The notes below the pieces were generated by a model. The model was not told where the DNA came from and made no database searches. It worked only from the letters and a program-made list of their open reading frames with translations. A stretch of 33,292 bases of DNA. It comes from Desulfobulbaceae bacterium. Its GTDB lineage: Bacteria; Desulfobacterota; Desulfobulbia; Desulfobulbales; Desulfocapsaceae. Numbering within the stretch: the first letter of the stretch is position 1; the number at the start of each line of letters is the position of its first letter. This document shows positions 6,853-15,580 of this stretch, one piece after another. The stretch covers positions 1 to 33,292 of the forward strand of contig JAITSS010000021.1 of the NCBI GenBank assembly GCA_031287565.1, in the 5' to 3' direction. A program made the position numbers and the translations under genes.

Positions 6853-7764
6853 TCAGGCGGGCGGGGCCGCGACGCCGGCGCACCAGGCCACGGTCTCTTC
6901 GAGGTTATGATCCTGGAAAACAAAACCGGCCTGGAGTAGGCGATCCGGAGTGACGCGACGGCTGGCCAACAGCAGGGCGTCAGCCATTTCCCCGAAGATG
7001 AGGCGTAGCAGCGCGGCGGGCACCGGCGCGCGCGCCGATTTGCCGACGGCGTCGGCCAAGGCGTCGGCGAAGACGCGGTTGGTTATCGGTTTCGGCGTCA
7101 CCAGATTAACCGGGCCGGAAACGCCCGGTTTTTCAACGAGAAAGGCCACGGCCCGGCAGAAATCGCGGACGCTGATCCAGCTCTGATACTGCCTGCCGCC
7201 GCCGAAGACGCCGCCGAATCCGGCGCGGAACAGCGGCAGAAATTTCGGCAGCAGACCTTCCTCCGGCGACAGCAACATCCCAACTCGTGGACAGAGCACT
7301 CGGACACGGGCATCGGCCAGGCGCAGGGCCTGTCGCTCCCAGTTTTTGCAGACGCTGGCGAAAAAGCCCATGCCCGCCAGATTGCCTTCGCCCAACAAAC
7401 GTTCGCCGGTATCGCCATAATAGCCAATTGATGATGTGGAAATCAGGGTCGCCGGGCGCAAATCTTCCGGCTGCGACCAGAGAAACTCGACCAGCCTGCG
7501 GGTTCCTTCGACGCGGCTGTCCTGAATGCGCCGCTTTTTGCGCTGATTCCATCGCCTATCAAAAAGATTGTCGCCGCCCAGGTGGATAACGGCGTCGTAG
7601 GGCCGTTCCGTCCGCCCCTGCCAGAGTCGCTCAATGTCCCAAAGGGTTTCGCCGAATTCATCGACGCGGGTTTGCAGACAGGTCAGGGTATGTCCACAGG
7701 AAAACAAATGGTGCAGCAAGGTAACGCCCAGGCGTTCCTGCGTTCCGGATAAAAGAATATTCAT
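6853..7764 (-). CDS. TIGR01777/SDR39U1-type NAD(P)-dependent epimerase family protein
   Basis: A 303-residue Rossmann-fold protein of the extended short-chain dehydrogenase group that includes YfcH and SDR39U1. Family marks are VIHLGGDNLFDRRW near residues 60-75, ISTSSIGYYGDTGE with the tyrosine region of the active site, the VRVGMLLSPEEG-like segment, WISVRDF, and a C-terminal part matching DUF1731 (PAALLRLIFGEMADALLLASRRV). The nucleotide-binding loop at the N-terminus is degenerate: SGTQERLG instead of the usual TGGTGFIG. The start at 7764 gives the standard N-terminal strand MNILLSG; upstream codons have no family resemblance. The substrate of this family is unknown. It is 106 nt upstream of the ferredoxin gene on the same strand. 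Confidence 0.85.
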   Translation of the reverse strand: MNILLSGTQERLGVTLLHHLFSCGHTLTCLQTRVDEFGETLWDIERLWQGRTERPYDAVIHLGGDNLFDRRWNQRKKRRIQDSRVEGTRRLVEFLWSQPEDLRPATLISTSSIGYYGDTGERLLGEGNLAGMGFFASVCKNWERQALRLADARVRVLCPRVGMLLSPEEGLLPKFLPLFRAGFGGVFGGGRQYQSWISVRDFCRAVAFLVEKPGVSGPVNLVTPKPITNRVFADALADAVGKSARAPVPAALLRLIFGEMADALLLASRRVTPDRLLQAGFVFQDHNLEETVAWCAGVAAPPA

Positions 7765-7924
7765 TGCCAACGCCGTCCCGGCTCGCGGTGGGGAAGATGG
7801 ATGCGCGAGGATTTCGCGCGCGTGAATCGGGAAAAATACTCCAGCCTGGCCCGGCCCGCAAGACAAGCCGACGAAAAGCGCCGGGCGAGTGTTTGAAAAA
7901 AGATGAATAATTACAAATTGTTAT

Positions 7925-9838
7925 TTATTGAACAACAAAAAAATCCGGGCGGTCGCAGCCACCGGACACAGACAGGCGGAAGCCTGCGCCGCTTGGAAGA
8001 TGGTGCAGGAAGACGCCTTCGTCATCACCTTCGGAACGGCTGGCCAACCAGTCGGGATGATTGGAAAAAAATTGGTTGTCAAATTTTTTCCCCGCGATCA
8101 TCGCCAGAGTGGCGCTGGGCGCTAGGCTTTTGCTATCATACAAGTAGAGCCGCCGATGGTTGCCGCCGTTGACGGAAATCAGGCGGCTATCGGCGGACAG
8201 GCTGGCCGAGCAGCCCTTGGCGACGATACGGCTGACGCCGGTCGCGGCCTCAATCGTCGCCACGCGATAGCCGCCGAAGATTTTTTCGGTGCCGACCAGG
8301 CGCGCGCCGTCGCCGTCGAGTTCTAAAAAATCGCCGTCGGCATAGACAATTGCGACGCGACCACTGCGCGGATCAAAGGTTTTGATGCCGCGCCCATCGC
8401 TGAAAAGAATCGCCTCATCAGCGACAAAGGCCAGCGCCCGCAACCCAGTTTGGCGCAGCGCCATCTTCGCCTCGCCGCCGTCCGCATTGATCAGCCACAG
8501 GCCATCGCCGTCGAGAAAGGCGATCCGCGAGCCATCCGGCGACCAACGTGGATAATGGCCGGAAGCGCGCAGCCGCTTCTCTGTTCCCGTGGCCGTATCA
8601 AACACAAAAAGGCCACTCGTCCGCTGAAATACCAGGCGGCCCGCCGGTGGCGCCGACGGCGCGACGGTGGACGCTTCCAATCGCGCACCAAGCGGCGCGA
8701 CCCGTTCCACCGCCAGACCGGGCTGATGCGACACCACCAGGGCGGCCAGACACAGCGGCAAGGCCGCCAACATCAAGGCCCGCGCATAAAAAAATGGCCC
8801 AAATGATTGCTCTATAAGAAGACCAGGACGTCGCCAGGGCAAGAGCAACAACAAAAAGGCGAGCGCCCCCAGCGCATAACCATAAACCTGCGTCAGCAGA
8901 TGGTGTGAAACGCCGGTTAAAGCCGCGACCTTTTCCGGATAGCCGAGGAGCTGAAATACCAAACTCCAGGCCCCTTCATAGGCGCCGAAACCGGCGATAC
9001 CGGAAATGGGCAGGCTGGCGGCCAGCTCGGCGGCGGCCAGGCCAAAAAACACCTTGGCCGGCGGCAAATCAGCCAGGCCATAACCGAGCGGCGCGACCAA
9101 GGCGACGAAAAGGCTGTATAAGGTCAGATACTTGCCCAGCCGCGTCCCCAAAGACAAGACCAGAACCGGCCAATACAAACCGCCTTTTTGAAGTTTAACC
9201 AGCTCATCGCCCAAAGCCGCCAAAGCCTGGCGCAGACGTTCGCGGCCCGCCTGCCGGAGGAACAGGCGCGGCAAGGCGCGGGCGACGCTCTCGCCACACC
9301 GAATTAACAAAGGAAGCGAGCGCAGCAAGAGGCTGCACGCCAAGGCCAACAAAAGACCCGCCGCCAGCAAGACCGCCGGATGAATGCCACTGCCCAGCGC
9401 GAAGATGGTGGCTATGGCGATAAGAAATCCCAGAGAAATCACATCGAAGACAAAACACCAGGCGAAGCAGGCCGAGGCCGCGCTCACAGAGACGCCCAGG
9501 CGATTTCGCGCCAGATAAATGAACATCAAATCGCCCAGCCGCGCCGGTAGCAGGTCGGAAAAAAAATTCCGCGCCAGCGTGATGAGAAAGAGCGGCAACC
9601 GCGCCGCCTGATAGCCCGAAGCCCGTAGCAGCAGCAAATAGCGCCAGGCGCGAAAGCAACTCATCGTCAGCGAAAAGGCGACAAACAGCGCCAACCCGGA
9701 AACTGGGATTTGGCGGATCAAGTCCGACAGTTCGGAAAATGAGACGGTCTGGCGCAGATACAAAAATGCGCCCGCCGAGACCAGAAGCGACAGCGCGAAA
9801 AAGAGCGATTTGCGGTTCAGCAGATGGAAACCAGTCAT
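7925..9838 (-). CDS. Fusion: flippase-like (LPG synthase TM/UPF0104) domain plus TolB-like propeller
   Basis: A 637-residue membrane protein. Residues 1 to about 340 form eight or so hydrophobic segments and match the lysylphosphatidylglycerol synthase transmembrane/UPF0104 family, whose members include lipid flippases; ARNFFSDLLPARLGD and LPISGIAGFGAYEGA are the characteristic conserved motifs. A further hydrophobic segment lies near residues 350-372. The remaining 260 or so residues contain WD40/PD40-like blades, such as YPRWSPDGSRIAFLDGDGLWLINADGG, and probably face the periplasm. The ATG at 9838 has GGAGG 9 nt upstream. Such a fusion could couple lipid handling to recognition of a periplasmic ligand; this is inference. 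No LPG synthase C-terminal catalytic domain is present, so it should not synthesise lysyl-PG. Confidence 0.8.
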   Translation of the reverse strand: MTGFHLLNRKSLFFALSLLVSAGAFLYLRQTVSFSELSDLIRQIPVSGLALFVAFSLTMSCFRAWRYLLLLRASGYQAARLPLFLITLARNFFSDLLPARLGDLMFIYLARNRLGVSVSAASACFAWCFVFDVISLGFLIAIATIFALGSGIHPAVLLAAGLLLALACSLLLRSLPLLIRCGESVARALPRLFLRQAGRERLRQALAALGDELVKLQKGGLYWPVLVLSLGTRLGKYLTLYSLFVALVAPLGYGLADLPPAKVFFGLAAAELAASLPISGIAGFGAYEGAWSLVFQLLGYPEKVAALTGVSHHLLTQVYGYALGALAFLLLLLPWRRPGLLIEQSFGPFFYARALMLAALPLCLAALVVSHQPGLAVERVAPLGARLEASTVAPSAPPAGRLVFQRTSGLFVFDTATGTEKRLRASGHYPRWSPDGSRIAFLDGDGLWLINADGGEAKMALRQTGLRALAFVADEAILFSDGRGIKTFDPRSGRVAIVYADGDFLELDGDGARLVGTEKIFGGYRVATIEAATGVSRIVAKGCSASLSADSRLISVNGGNHRRLYLYDSKSLAPSATLAMIAGKKFDNQFFSNHPDWLASRSEGDDEGVFLHHLPSGAGFRLSVSGGCDRPDFFVVQ

Positions 9839-10204
9839 GGTGGGACGCCTCCAGTGGCGGGTGAGCGGCCAGCGTACCGGACGGGGAACGATACCGCCAG
9901 AGCGAAACACGGCGCGTAGCCCGTGATTGCTTACCGGAAACCTGAAGAATTCAAGATGCTCGGCGCGTCAGTTATCCAGCGCTGTGGCTGTCGATGGAAC
10001 GGCGGATTCCATCAACAAACAGAGAGGAATTGGCGCGGCGCAGACATGCGCTCCGCAGATTGATTGACCATTGCTGACCAGGAATTGTTTTTCGGTCTGG
10101 AAGCGCGCTATCGGTTCACGGAAGACGTCGCGACCGGCATAGAATGATTCTGTGGGCGGTTGCCATGGCGCGAGGAAAACGCCGCCATGGCAACCGGCCA
10201 TTCT
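9839..10204. other. Intergenic region between acs and the flippase-propeller gene
   Basis: These 366 nt hold the strong inverted repeat at 10157-10196 and presumably the promoter of the flippase-propeller gene, which I cannot place with confidence. A 77-codon minus-strand open frame (9968-10201) starts 3 nt after the acs stop, but it runs through the inverted repeat and looks non-coding. I see no RNA gene. Confidence 0.5.
10157..10196 (-). terminator. Perfect 14-bp inverted repeat just after acs
   Basis: The arms 10157-10170 and 10183-10196 are perfectly complementary over 14 bp with a 12-nt loop. The repeat begins 9 nt beyond the acs stop codon. No T run follows on the minus strand, so it is not a classical intrinsic terminator. 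It may stabilise the 3' end of acs mRNA or be a repeated extragenic palindrome. Confidence 0.5.
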
Positions 10205-12232
10205 CTATTTGCTGACCATATTCTGGATTTCCGTCACGATCTCCGGATTGGCCAGGGTTGAGGTGTTGCCGACATCGCCTTTATTGGAAATCGCGCCCAG
10301 CACCCGGCGCATGATTTTGCCGGATCGCGTCTTCGGCATATCCGGCACAATCCAGATTTTGCGGCATTTGGCGATCTTGCCGATCTGGAAGACAATGGCG
10401 TCGGCAACCTTCTTTTCAATCTCCGGGCTGGGCGAAACCCCCGGTTTCAGCGACACGTACAGTTCCGGCTCGCTGCCTTTGATCTCGTGGGCCACCGCGA
10501 CCACCGCCGCTTCGGCGATTTCCGGCACCATCATCGCCGCCGACTCGATTTCCTTGGTGCCCAAGCGGTGTCCTGACACATTGATAACATCGTCAATGCG
10601 GCCCAGGATGCGAAAATAACCGTCGGCGGTCTGAATCGCGCCGTCGCCGGTCATATACGGCCAGTCACGCCAATCCTTGCTGTCGCGCTTAGTGTTGTAG
10701 CGCCCGAAATAATTGGCGACGAAGCGGTCGCGGTCGCCCCAAACCGTCTGCATACAACCCGGCCAGGGATTCCTGATGCAGATGTTGCCGGCCTTTTCAG
10801 CGCCCGGCGGCAGGACGTTTCCTTCCTCATCAAAAATCGCCGGATGGATACCCGGCACGCCCGGCCCGGCGCTGCCCGGTTTCATCGGCGCGATGCCCGG
10901 CACGGTTGAGCAGAGAAAGCCGCCGGTTTCGGTCTGCCAGTAGGTATCGACGATGACCGCCTGGCCTTTGCCGATTTCTCTTTCAAACCAACGCCAGACT
11001 TCCGGCTCAATCGGTTCGCCGACCGTGGCCATCAGCTTGAATTTGAATTGGTATTTTTTCGGTTCATCCGGCCCGACTTTACGCAGAGAACGGATAGCGG
11101 TCGGCGCGGTGTGGAAGATCGTCACGCCCAAGTCCTGGGCGATGCGCCAGTTGCGCCCGGCGTCCGGATACGTCGGCACGCCTTCATAGATAACTGTCGA
11201 GCCGCCCAAGGCCAGCGGCCCGTAGACGATAAAGGAATGACCGGTGATCCAGCCAATGTCGGCGGTACACCAGTAGCAATCCTCCGGATGAATATCGAGG
11301 ATCATGCCAGACATGGCCGTGACATAGGCCATATAGCCGCCGGTGCCGTGCTGGCAGCCTTTGGGTTTGCCTGTGGTGCCGCTGGTGTACATGAGAAAGA
11401 GCGGGTCTTCCGAGCGCATCTTTTCCGGCTCAACCCGCGCGCCGTAGTATTTTTTCAGCTCGTCGCCAACCACGATGTCGCGGCCCGCGACCGGAGGCGC
11501 GGCGGAAGAATATTTGCCAGCGAAACGCTGCCAAACCAGCATGGTCTCGACCTTCTGGCCGCCCGCCGCCGCCAACTGACAGGCTTCGTCGTCGATGACC
11601 TTGTGGTCGATCAGTTTGCCTGAACGATAATATGCGTCTATTGTAATTAAAACCCGGCTGCCGGAATCAATGACGCGGTCGGCGCAGGCGCTGGAAGAAA
11701 AGCCGCCGAAGACCACGGTGTGGATGAGGCCCAGTCGGGCGCAGGCCAGCATGGCGATTGGCAGCTCCGCCACCATCGGCATGTGGATGGCCACGCGGTC
11801 GCCGCGTTTCAGCTTGGCGGTGTCGCGCAGAAGCGCCGCGAATTCATTGACCTTAACAAAAAGTTCCTGGTAGGTGATATGTTCAATCTTTTCGCCTTCC
11901 GGCTCCGGCGCGAAGTGGATGGCGGTTTTGTTGGCCAGATGCGGCAGATGCCGATCGATGCAGTTGAAACTGGCGTTCAGTTCGCCGCCGGTGAACCACT
12001 TCCATAAGGGCGCGTCACTAGCGTCAAACACCTTCTGCCAGGGTTTATACCAAGTGAGCATATCGGCAAACCCGGCGTAGTAATCCGGAAATTTTTCCAG
12101 GGAAAAGCCCGCCAAGACCGCCTGGTCATTCAAATTGGCCTGGGCGGTGAATTCTTTGGCCGGATAAAAATATTCTTCTTCTTTCCAACGTGTGGCGGAT
12201 TGATTATCCGCGCCCTCCGCTTCCTTCGACAT
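10205..12232 (-). CDS. acs: Acetyl-CoA synthetase (AMP-forming)
   Basis: A 675-residue acetate:CoA ligase that makes acetyl-CoA from acetate, ATP and CoA via acetyl-AMP. The AMP-binding P-loop YTSGTTGKPKGCQHG is intact, as are WWTAD-type WCTADIGWITGHS, the DTYWQTETGG motif, and the hinge region GRIDDVINVSGHRLGT. The C-terminal PKTRSGKIMRR contains Lys639, the lysine that acetylation silences in many Acs proteins. The length is slightly above the usual 650 owing to an extended N-terminus. AGGAG lies before the ATG. It appears monocistronic, with an inverted repeat downstream. Together with nifJ it feeds the acetyl-CoA/pyruvate node. Confidence 0.97.
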   Translation of the reverse strand: MSKEAEGADNQSATRWKEEEYFYPAKEFTAQANLNDQAVLAGFSLEKFPDYYAGFADMLTWYKPWQKVFDASDAPLWKWFTGGELNASFNCIDRHLPHLANKTAIHFAPEPEGEKIEHITYQELFVKVNEFAALLRDTAKLKRGDRVAIHMPMVAELPIAMLACARLGLIHTVVFGGFSSSACADRVIDSGSRVLITIDAYYRSGKLIDHKVIDDEACQLAAAGGQKVETMLVWQRFAGKYSSAAPPVAGRDIVVGDELKKYYGARVEPEKMRSEDPLFLMYTSGTTGKPKGCQHGTGGYMAYVTAMSGMILDIHPEDCYWCTADIGWITGHSFIVYGPLALGGSTVIYEGVPTYPDAGRNWRIAQDLGVTIFHTAPTAIRSLRKVGPDEPKKYQFKFKLMATVGEPIEPEVWRWFEREIGKGQAVIVDTYWQTETGGFLCSTVPGIAPMKPGSAGPGVPGIHPAIFDEEGNVLPPGAEKAGNICIRNPWPGCMQTVWGDRDRFVANYFGRYNTKRDSKDWRDWPYMTGDGAIQTADGYFRILGRIDDVINVSGHRLGTKEIESAAMMVPEIAEAAVVAVAHEIKGSEPELYVSLKPGVSPSPEIEKKVADAIVFQIGKIAKCRKIWIVPDMPKTRSGKIMRRVLGAISNKGDVGNTSTLANPEIVTEIQNMVSK

Positions 12233-12311
12233 GACCGCTCCTATGACTGAATTTCTCGATATGCCGCCCTGAATGCAGAAACGCGGCAGGATGAATTTCC
12301 CGCTAGCACGA

Positions 12312-12324
12312 GAAACTAAGTTTC
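12312..12324. promoter_or_regulatory. Short palindrome upstream of acs
   Basis: GAAACTAAGTTTC is a perfect 6-bp inverted repeat around one central base. It lies in an AT-rich patch about 80 nt upstream of the acs start, between acs and the end of the BMP-type gene. It could be an operator for acs, or a small hairpin after the BMP gene. The evidence is only the symmetry and position. Confidence 0.25.
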
Positions 12325-12388
12325 GTTAATAACTTTTATTTAAGTAAACCATGCGAATTATCAATGCAAGAAAAAACGCCGCGCCGCT

Positions 12389-13471
12389 TCAGCGGTCGTC
12401 GTCCAGTACGCCCTGGACGAACCAGGTCATACCGCGCAGGTCGTGGTCGGAGGCGGTCTCTCCGGGCGCGATGCGCATTTCGCCGCGCTGGTCTTTGACC
12501 GGCCCGGTGAAGACCACGAGTCGGCCGCCCACCAGATCGCCTTTGGCCTGCTGCGCCAGTTCTTGCAAATCGGGCGGCACCATCGGCCCAAAGGGGGCAA
12601 TATCGACGACGCCGCTTTCGAGACCCAGCCACAGCGACGAGGAACGCCAACGGTCGGCGGCCACCTCCTCGGCCAGTTGGCGATAGAGCGGCCCCCAATT
12701 CCAGACTGCGGCGGTCAGATGCGCCTTCGGGGCGAAGCGGCTCATATCGGAATTGTAGCCGACGGAAAACGCGCCCCGCGCCTCGGCGGCCCGCTGCGGC
12801 TCCGGCGAATCCTGATGCTGGGCGATAACATCGGCCCCGCGGTCAAGCAAAGATTCGGCGGCTTTTTTCTCTAACTCCGGGTTGTACCAGGATTGAGTCC
12901 AGGCCACCCGCACGGTGATTTCCGGATTGACCGACAAGGCGCCAAGCGTAAAGGCGTTGATGCCGCGAATGACTTCTGGAATCGGGAAGGCGGCGACATA
13001 GCCCAAAATTTTTGATTTGCTCATGCCACCGGCGACGATGCCGGTCAGATAGCGGGCCTGGTACATCCGCCCAAAATAGTTGCCGACATTTGGCGCGGTT
13101 TTGAAGCCGGAACAGTGCATAAAAACCGTGCGCGGAAAATCCTTGGCCACCTTCAAGGTCGGCTCCATGTAGCCGTAGCTGGTGGTGAAAATCAGGCCCA
13201 AGCCCTCTTCGGCCATGGCGCGAATCACCCGCTCACTGTCCGGGCCTTCCGGCACCGAATCAAGATGGACAGTTTGCGCGCCGGGCAGGGCGGCGACAGC
13301 GCGACGGCCCATATCCTGGGCGTAGGCCCAACCGACCTCGCCGACCGGCGAATTGTAGACAAAGCCAACCCGCAAAAGGTCTTGTCGCGGTTGTTCCCGC
13401 GCATATGCCTGACTATAAAAAACCAGCGCAAAGACAAGCGTGATAAGCGATAAGGCACTTGTTTTATTCAT
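12389..13471 (-). CDS. BMP-family substrate-binding protein (ABC transporter type)
   Basis: A 360-residue periplasmic binding protein of the basic membrane protein (BMP/PnrA-like) family, whose known members bind purine nucleosides or related compounds for ABC import. A signal peptide is clear: [24 protein letters not shown], with cleavage after AYA near residue 24. No lipobox cysteine is present, so it should be soluble in the periplasm. Family features include [24 protein letters not shown], the central [17 protein letters not shown] and [27 protein letters not shown] precedes the ATG. No permease or ATPase genes lie beside it. It is divergent from ureAB, which fits a nitrogen or purine-salvage context by inference. 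Confidence 0.88.
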   Translation of the reverse strand: MNKTSALSLITLVFALVFYSQAYAREQPRQDLLRVGFVYNSPVGEVGWAYAQDMGRRAVAALPGAQTVHLDSVPEGPDSERVIRAMAEEGLGLIFTTSYGYMEPTLKVAKDFPRTVFMHCSGFKTAPNVGNYFGRMYQARYLTGIVAGGMSKSKILGYVAAFPIPEVIRGINAFTLGALSVNPEITVRVAWTQSWYNPELEKKAAESLLDRGADVIAQHQDSPEPQRAAEARGAFSVGYNSDMSRFAPKAHLTAAVWNWGPLYRQLAEEVAADRWRSSSLWLGLESGVVDIAPFGPMVPPDLQELAQQAKGDLVGGRLVVFTGPVKDQRGEMRIAPGETASDHDLRGMTWFVQGVLDDDR

Positions 13472-13597
13472 GATATTCTCTCCGAAATACGAGATGGAAT
13501 AGAGGATAAACCAGCCGTCGCGCGTGTTCGCGCAAGCTGTAACACAGCGCGGGCGACAAGGCAATCCCGCAATCAGCCGTCATCGCCCACCCGGTTA

Positions 13598-13618
13598 GCG
13601 CCAAGGTTGGCGCGCCAA
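13598..13618. promoter_or_regulatory. Overlapping palindromes in the BMP-ureA intergenic region
   Basis: GCGCCAA-GG-TTGGCGC (13598-13613) overlaps the perfect 12-bp palindrome TTGGCGCGCCAA (13607-13618), so three half-sites follow one another. The cluster lies just upstream of a -10-like box for ureA and between two divergent genes. This is a typical place for a regulator site. No regulator gene is nearby, so its identity is open. Confidence 0.4.
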
Positions 13619-13622
13619 ACGG

Positions 13623-13651
13623 CTTTCAGCGGCGGTCGATTCGGGTATACT
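13623..13651 (+). promoter_or_regulatory. Candidate ureA promoter
   Basis: TATACT at 13646-13651 matches five of six -10 bases. A poor -35 (CTTTCA, 13623-13628) lies 17 nt before it, immediately after the palindrome cluster, which would suit an activator-dependent promoter. It is 54 nt from the ureA start. Confidence 0.35.
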
Positions 13652-13705
13652 GACCGGCGATTCATTCGTTTGTTCCCATCTCACAACGCCGAACAAGGAG
13701 CCTCT

Positions 13706-14008
13706 ATGGAACTCAGCCCCCGCGAAAAAGACAAACTCCTGATTTTTACCGCCGCCCTGGTGGCTGAACGCCGCAAAGCGCGCGGTCTGAAACTGAACTA
13801 CCCGGAGGCCGTGGCCTACATCACGGCGCAGGTGCTGGAAGGCATCCGCGACGGCAAAAGCGTGGCGGAACTGATGAGCGACGGCGCGACTATTCTACGC
13901 CGCGACGAAGTGCTGGAAGGCGTGCCGGAGATGATGACGGAAATCCAGGTGGAAGGCACATTTCCCGACGGAACCAAACTCGTCACCATCCACCAACCAA
14001 TCATCTGA
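13706..14008 (+). CDS. ureA: Urease gamma subunit
   Basis: A 100-residue UreA, the small structural subunit of nickel urease. The whole family pattern is present, from [27 protein letters not shown] through [10 protein letters not shown] and the [13 protein letters not shown] stretch to the C-terminal [14 protein letters not shown]. The length is standard. AAGGAG lies 7 nt before the ATG; a longer upstream open frame is not supported. ureB follows after 15 nt. The catalytic subunit gene ureC and the ureDEFG accessory genes are not in this window, so enzyme assembly would depend on genes elsewhere. Confidence 0.96.
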   Translation: MELSPREKDKLLIFTAALVAERRKARGLKLNYPEAVAYITAQVLEGIRDGKSVAELMSDGATILRRDEVLEGVPEMMTEIQVEGTFPDGTKLVTIHQPII

Positions 14009-14023
14009 CCGGAGAAAAAAACG

Positions 14024-14332
14024 ATGATTCCCGGAGAACTGTCTATTCAGGACGGCGATATTGAGTTGAACGCCGGACGAGAAACACTGACCATCGAAGT
14101 GGCCAACAGCGGCGACCGGCCCATCCAGGTCGGCTCGCATTATCATTTTTATGAAACCAACGCGGCTTTGCTCTTCGACCGAGACAAAACCAAAGGATTC
14201 CGGCTCGACATCGCCGCCGGGACCGCCATCCGCTTTGAACCAGGTCAGAAGCGAACCGCGCGCCTGGTCGCCTATGCGGGCCGCCGCATGGCGTATGGTT
14301 TTCAAGGGACAATCATGGGCGCGTTGCCATAA
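14024..14332 (+). CDS. ureB: Urease beta subunit
   Basis: A 102-residue UreB with the full family sequence: [19 protein letters not shown] at the start, [20 protein letters not shown] in the middle and [25 protein letters not shown] near the end. It is a separate subunit, not fused to UreA or UreC. GGAG precedes the ATG. The coding sequence is intact to its normal end, but the next gene is a convergent exporter rather than ureC. No ureC-like peptide is visible in any frame of the 27 nt that follow or in the next gene. Confidence 0.96.
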   Translation: MIPGELSIQDGDIELNAGRETLTIEVANSGDRPIQVGSHYHFYETNAALLFDRDKTKGFRLDIAAGTAIRFEPGQKRTARLVAYAGRRMAYGFQGTIMGALP

Positions 14333-14356
14333 GTTGCCATAAAGGCGCGGCAACGC
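14321..14356 (+). terminator. Inverted repeat at the ureB 3' end
   Basis: GCGTTGCC (14321-14328) pairs perfectly with GGCAACGC (14349-14356) across a 20-nt loop containing the ureB stop. There is no T run on either side. It lies between two convergent genes and may act as a weak shared transcription end. Confidence 0.35.
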
Positions 14357-14359
14357 GGC

Positions 14360-15580
14360 TCACAGTCTGATCCGGAACAAGCGGCGGGCCGCAAACCAAC
14401 CGCAAATGGTGATTGCCGCGCCGCCCACGCCCAGCCAACCGAGGACGGCGATCTTATCGGCCCAGTCCTGTGAGATGATCCACATGGCCAAGGCGCCGGT
14501 GATGAAGTAGACAAAGACCATCAGAGATGAAGCCGCGCCGACATCTTTTTTCACCTGTTCAAGAATCAAATTATTGCCGGGCGGGCGGCCAAACGAGAAC
14601 GAAAAGGTCAGAAGCCACATCGGCGCCGCCAGCGTCAACGGTTGCGGCAGCGCCAAAGGCAAATCATAGGGCGGCGCGAACGGCAGACGCAGATTGTGGG
14701 CGTGGGCCAGAGTTTCGGCGACCATGAAGGCGGCGAACATCAGGACGCCAAAATAGCTGATCGGCAAAAGCCAACGCAGAGAAAAGCGTTTGACGGCCCT
14801 CATGAAGACCAAAGGGGCGATGAGAAAGGCCGAGGCGTTGGCGGCGAAAAACAGGCCGTACTGGTGTTCGTTATAGCCGAGATGGCTGATGTAAATATCC
14901 GACGAGGCGGCGAGAAAGGCGAAAAGCGGCAACCCGGTGCTGGCGAATGAAAGAGTTAACAGCATGAATGGCGCGTTGCCACACAGACGAAAGTAGCCGT
15001 TAAACGCCTGGATGAACGGCGTATCCTCACGTTGTTTCAGCGTTTCATCCATCATCGCGACGCCCAAAGCCGACAACAGGCCGAGCAGCGCCAGCGCCAC
15101 AAAAATCCAACGCCACGACAACAGGCTGATCACCCAACCGCCGACAATCGGCGCCAGAATCGGCGCGCCTGCGGTAATCACCCCCAGTTGCACAAACAGC
15201 CTTTGCCGCACTGGGCCGTCGAACAGGTCTTTGCAAATGGCAAAGACGATGGTCGAGGCCGCCGCGCCGCCCAATCCTTGGAAAATTCTGGCGATAATCA
15301 AGAGCGCCGCGTTCGGGGCTAGGGCGCAGGCGATACTGGACAGGCTGTAAATCGCCAGACCGGCCAAAAGCGGCGCTTTACGGCCATAGCGGTCGGAAAG
15401 CGGGCCGTAGACCAACATGCCGACGCAGTAGGCGACGAAGAACAGCACCAGGGTCAGGTTGATAACCGCGAGCGGCTCGCTCCATTCTTTGGCCATCATC
15501 GGCAAGGCGGCCAGATACATGTCGGTGGACATCGGCGGGAAGGTGCACAACAGGGCAATGAGGGCGATTTTTCTTTTCAT
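14360..15580 (-). CDS. Bcr/CflA-family MFS drug exporter
   Basis: A 406-residue inner-membrane transporter with about 12 hydrophobic segments. Family marks are STDMYLAALPMMA in the first segment, the MFS motif GPLSDRYGRKAPLL between segments 2 and 3, IIARIFQGLGGAAASTIV, and GGWVISLLSWRWIF. Members export drugs such as bicyclomycin and chloramphenicol, or small peptides and sugars, by proton antiport. The substrate here is unknown. The ATG at 15580 gives a standard N-terminus, but no Shine-Dalgarno precedes it; instead the leader strand reads like the 3' end of 16S rRNA. The gene converges on ureB. Confidence 0.93.
   Translation of the reverse strand: MKRKIALIALLCTFPPMSTDMYLAALPMMAKEWSEPLAVINLTLVLFFVAYCVGMLVYGPLSDRYGRKAPLLAGLAIYSLSSIACALAPNAALLIIARIFQGLGGAAASTIVFAICKDLFDGPVRQRLFVQLGVITAGAPILAPIVGGWVISLLSWRWIFVALALLGLLSALGVAMMDETLKQREDTPFIQAFNGYFRLCGNAPFMLLTLSFASTGLPLFAFLAASSDIYISHLGYNEHQYGLFFAANASAFLIAPLVFMRAVKRFSLRWLLPISYFGVLMFAAFMVAETLAHAHNLRLPFAPPYDLPLALPQPLTLAAPMWLLTFSFSFGRPPGNNLILEQVKKDVGAASSLMVFVYFITGALAMWIISQDWADKIAVLGWLGVGGAAITICGWFAARRLFRIRL

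Noticed and set aside
9968-10201. 77-codon minus-strand frame directly after acs
   Set aside because: It passes through the 14-bp inverted repeat, lacks a ribosome-binding site of its own and has no family resemblance. Its proximity to acs is probably chance.
14360-15580. Urea or nickel transporter in place of the MFS exporter
   Set aside because: The STDMYLAALP and GPLSDRYGRK motifs clearly place it in the Bcr/CflA family. No UreI, UT or nickel-permease features were seen.
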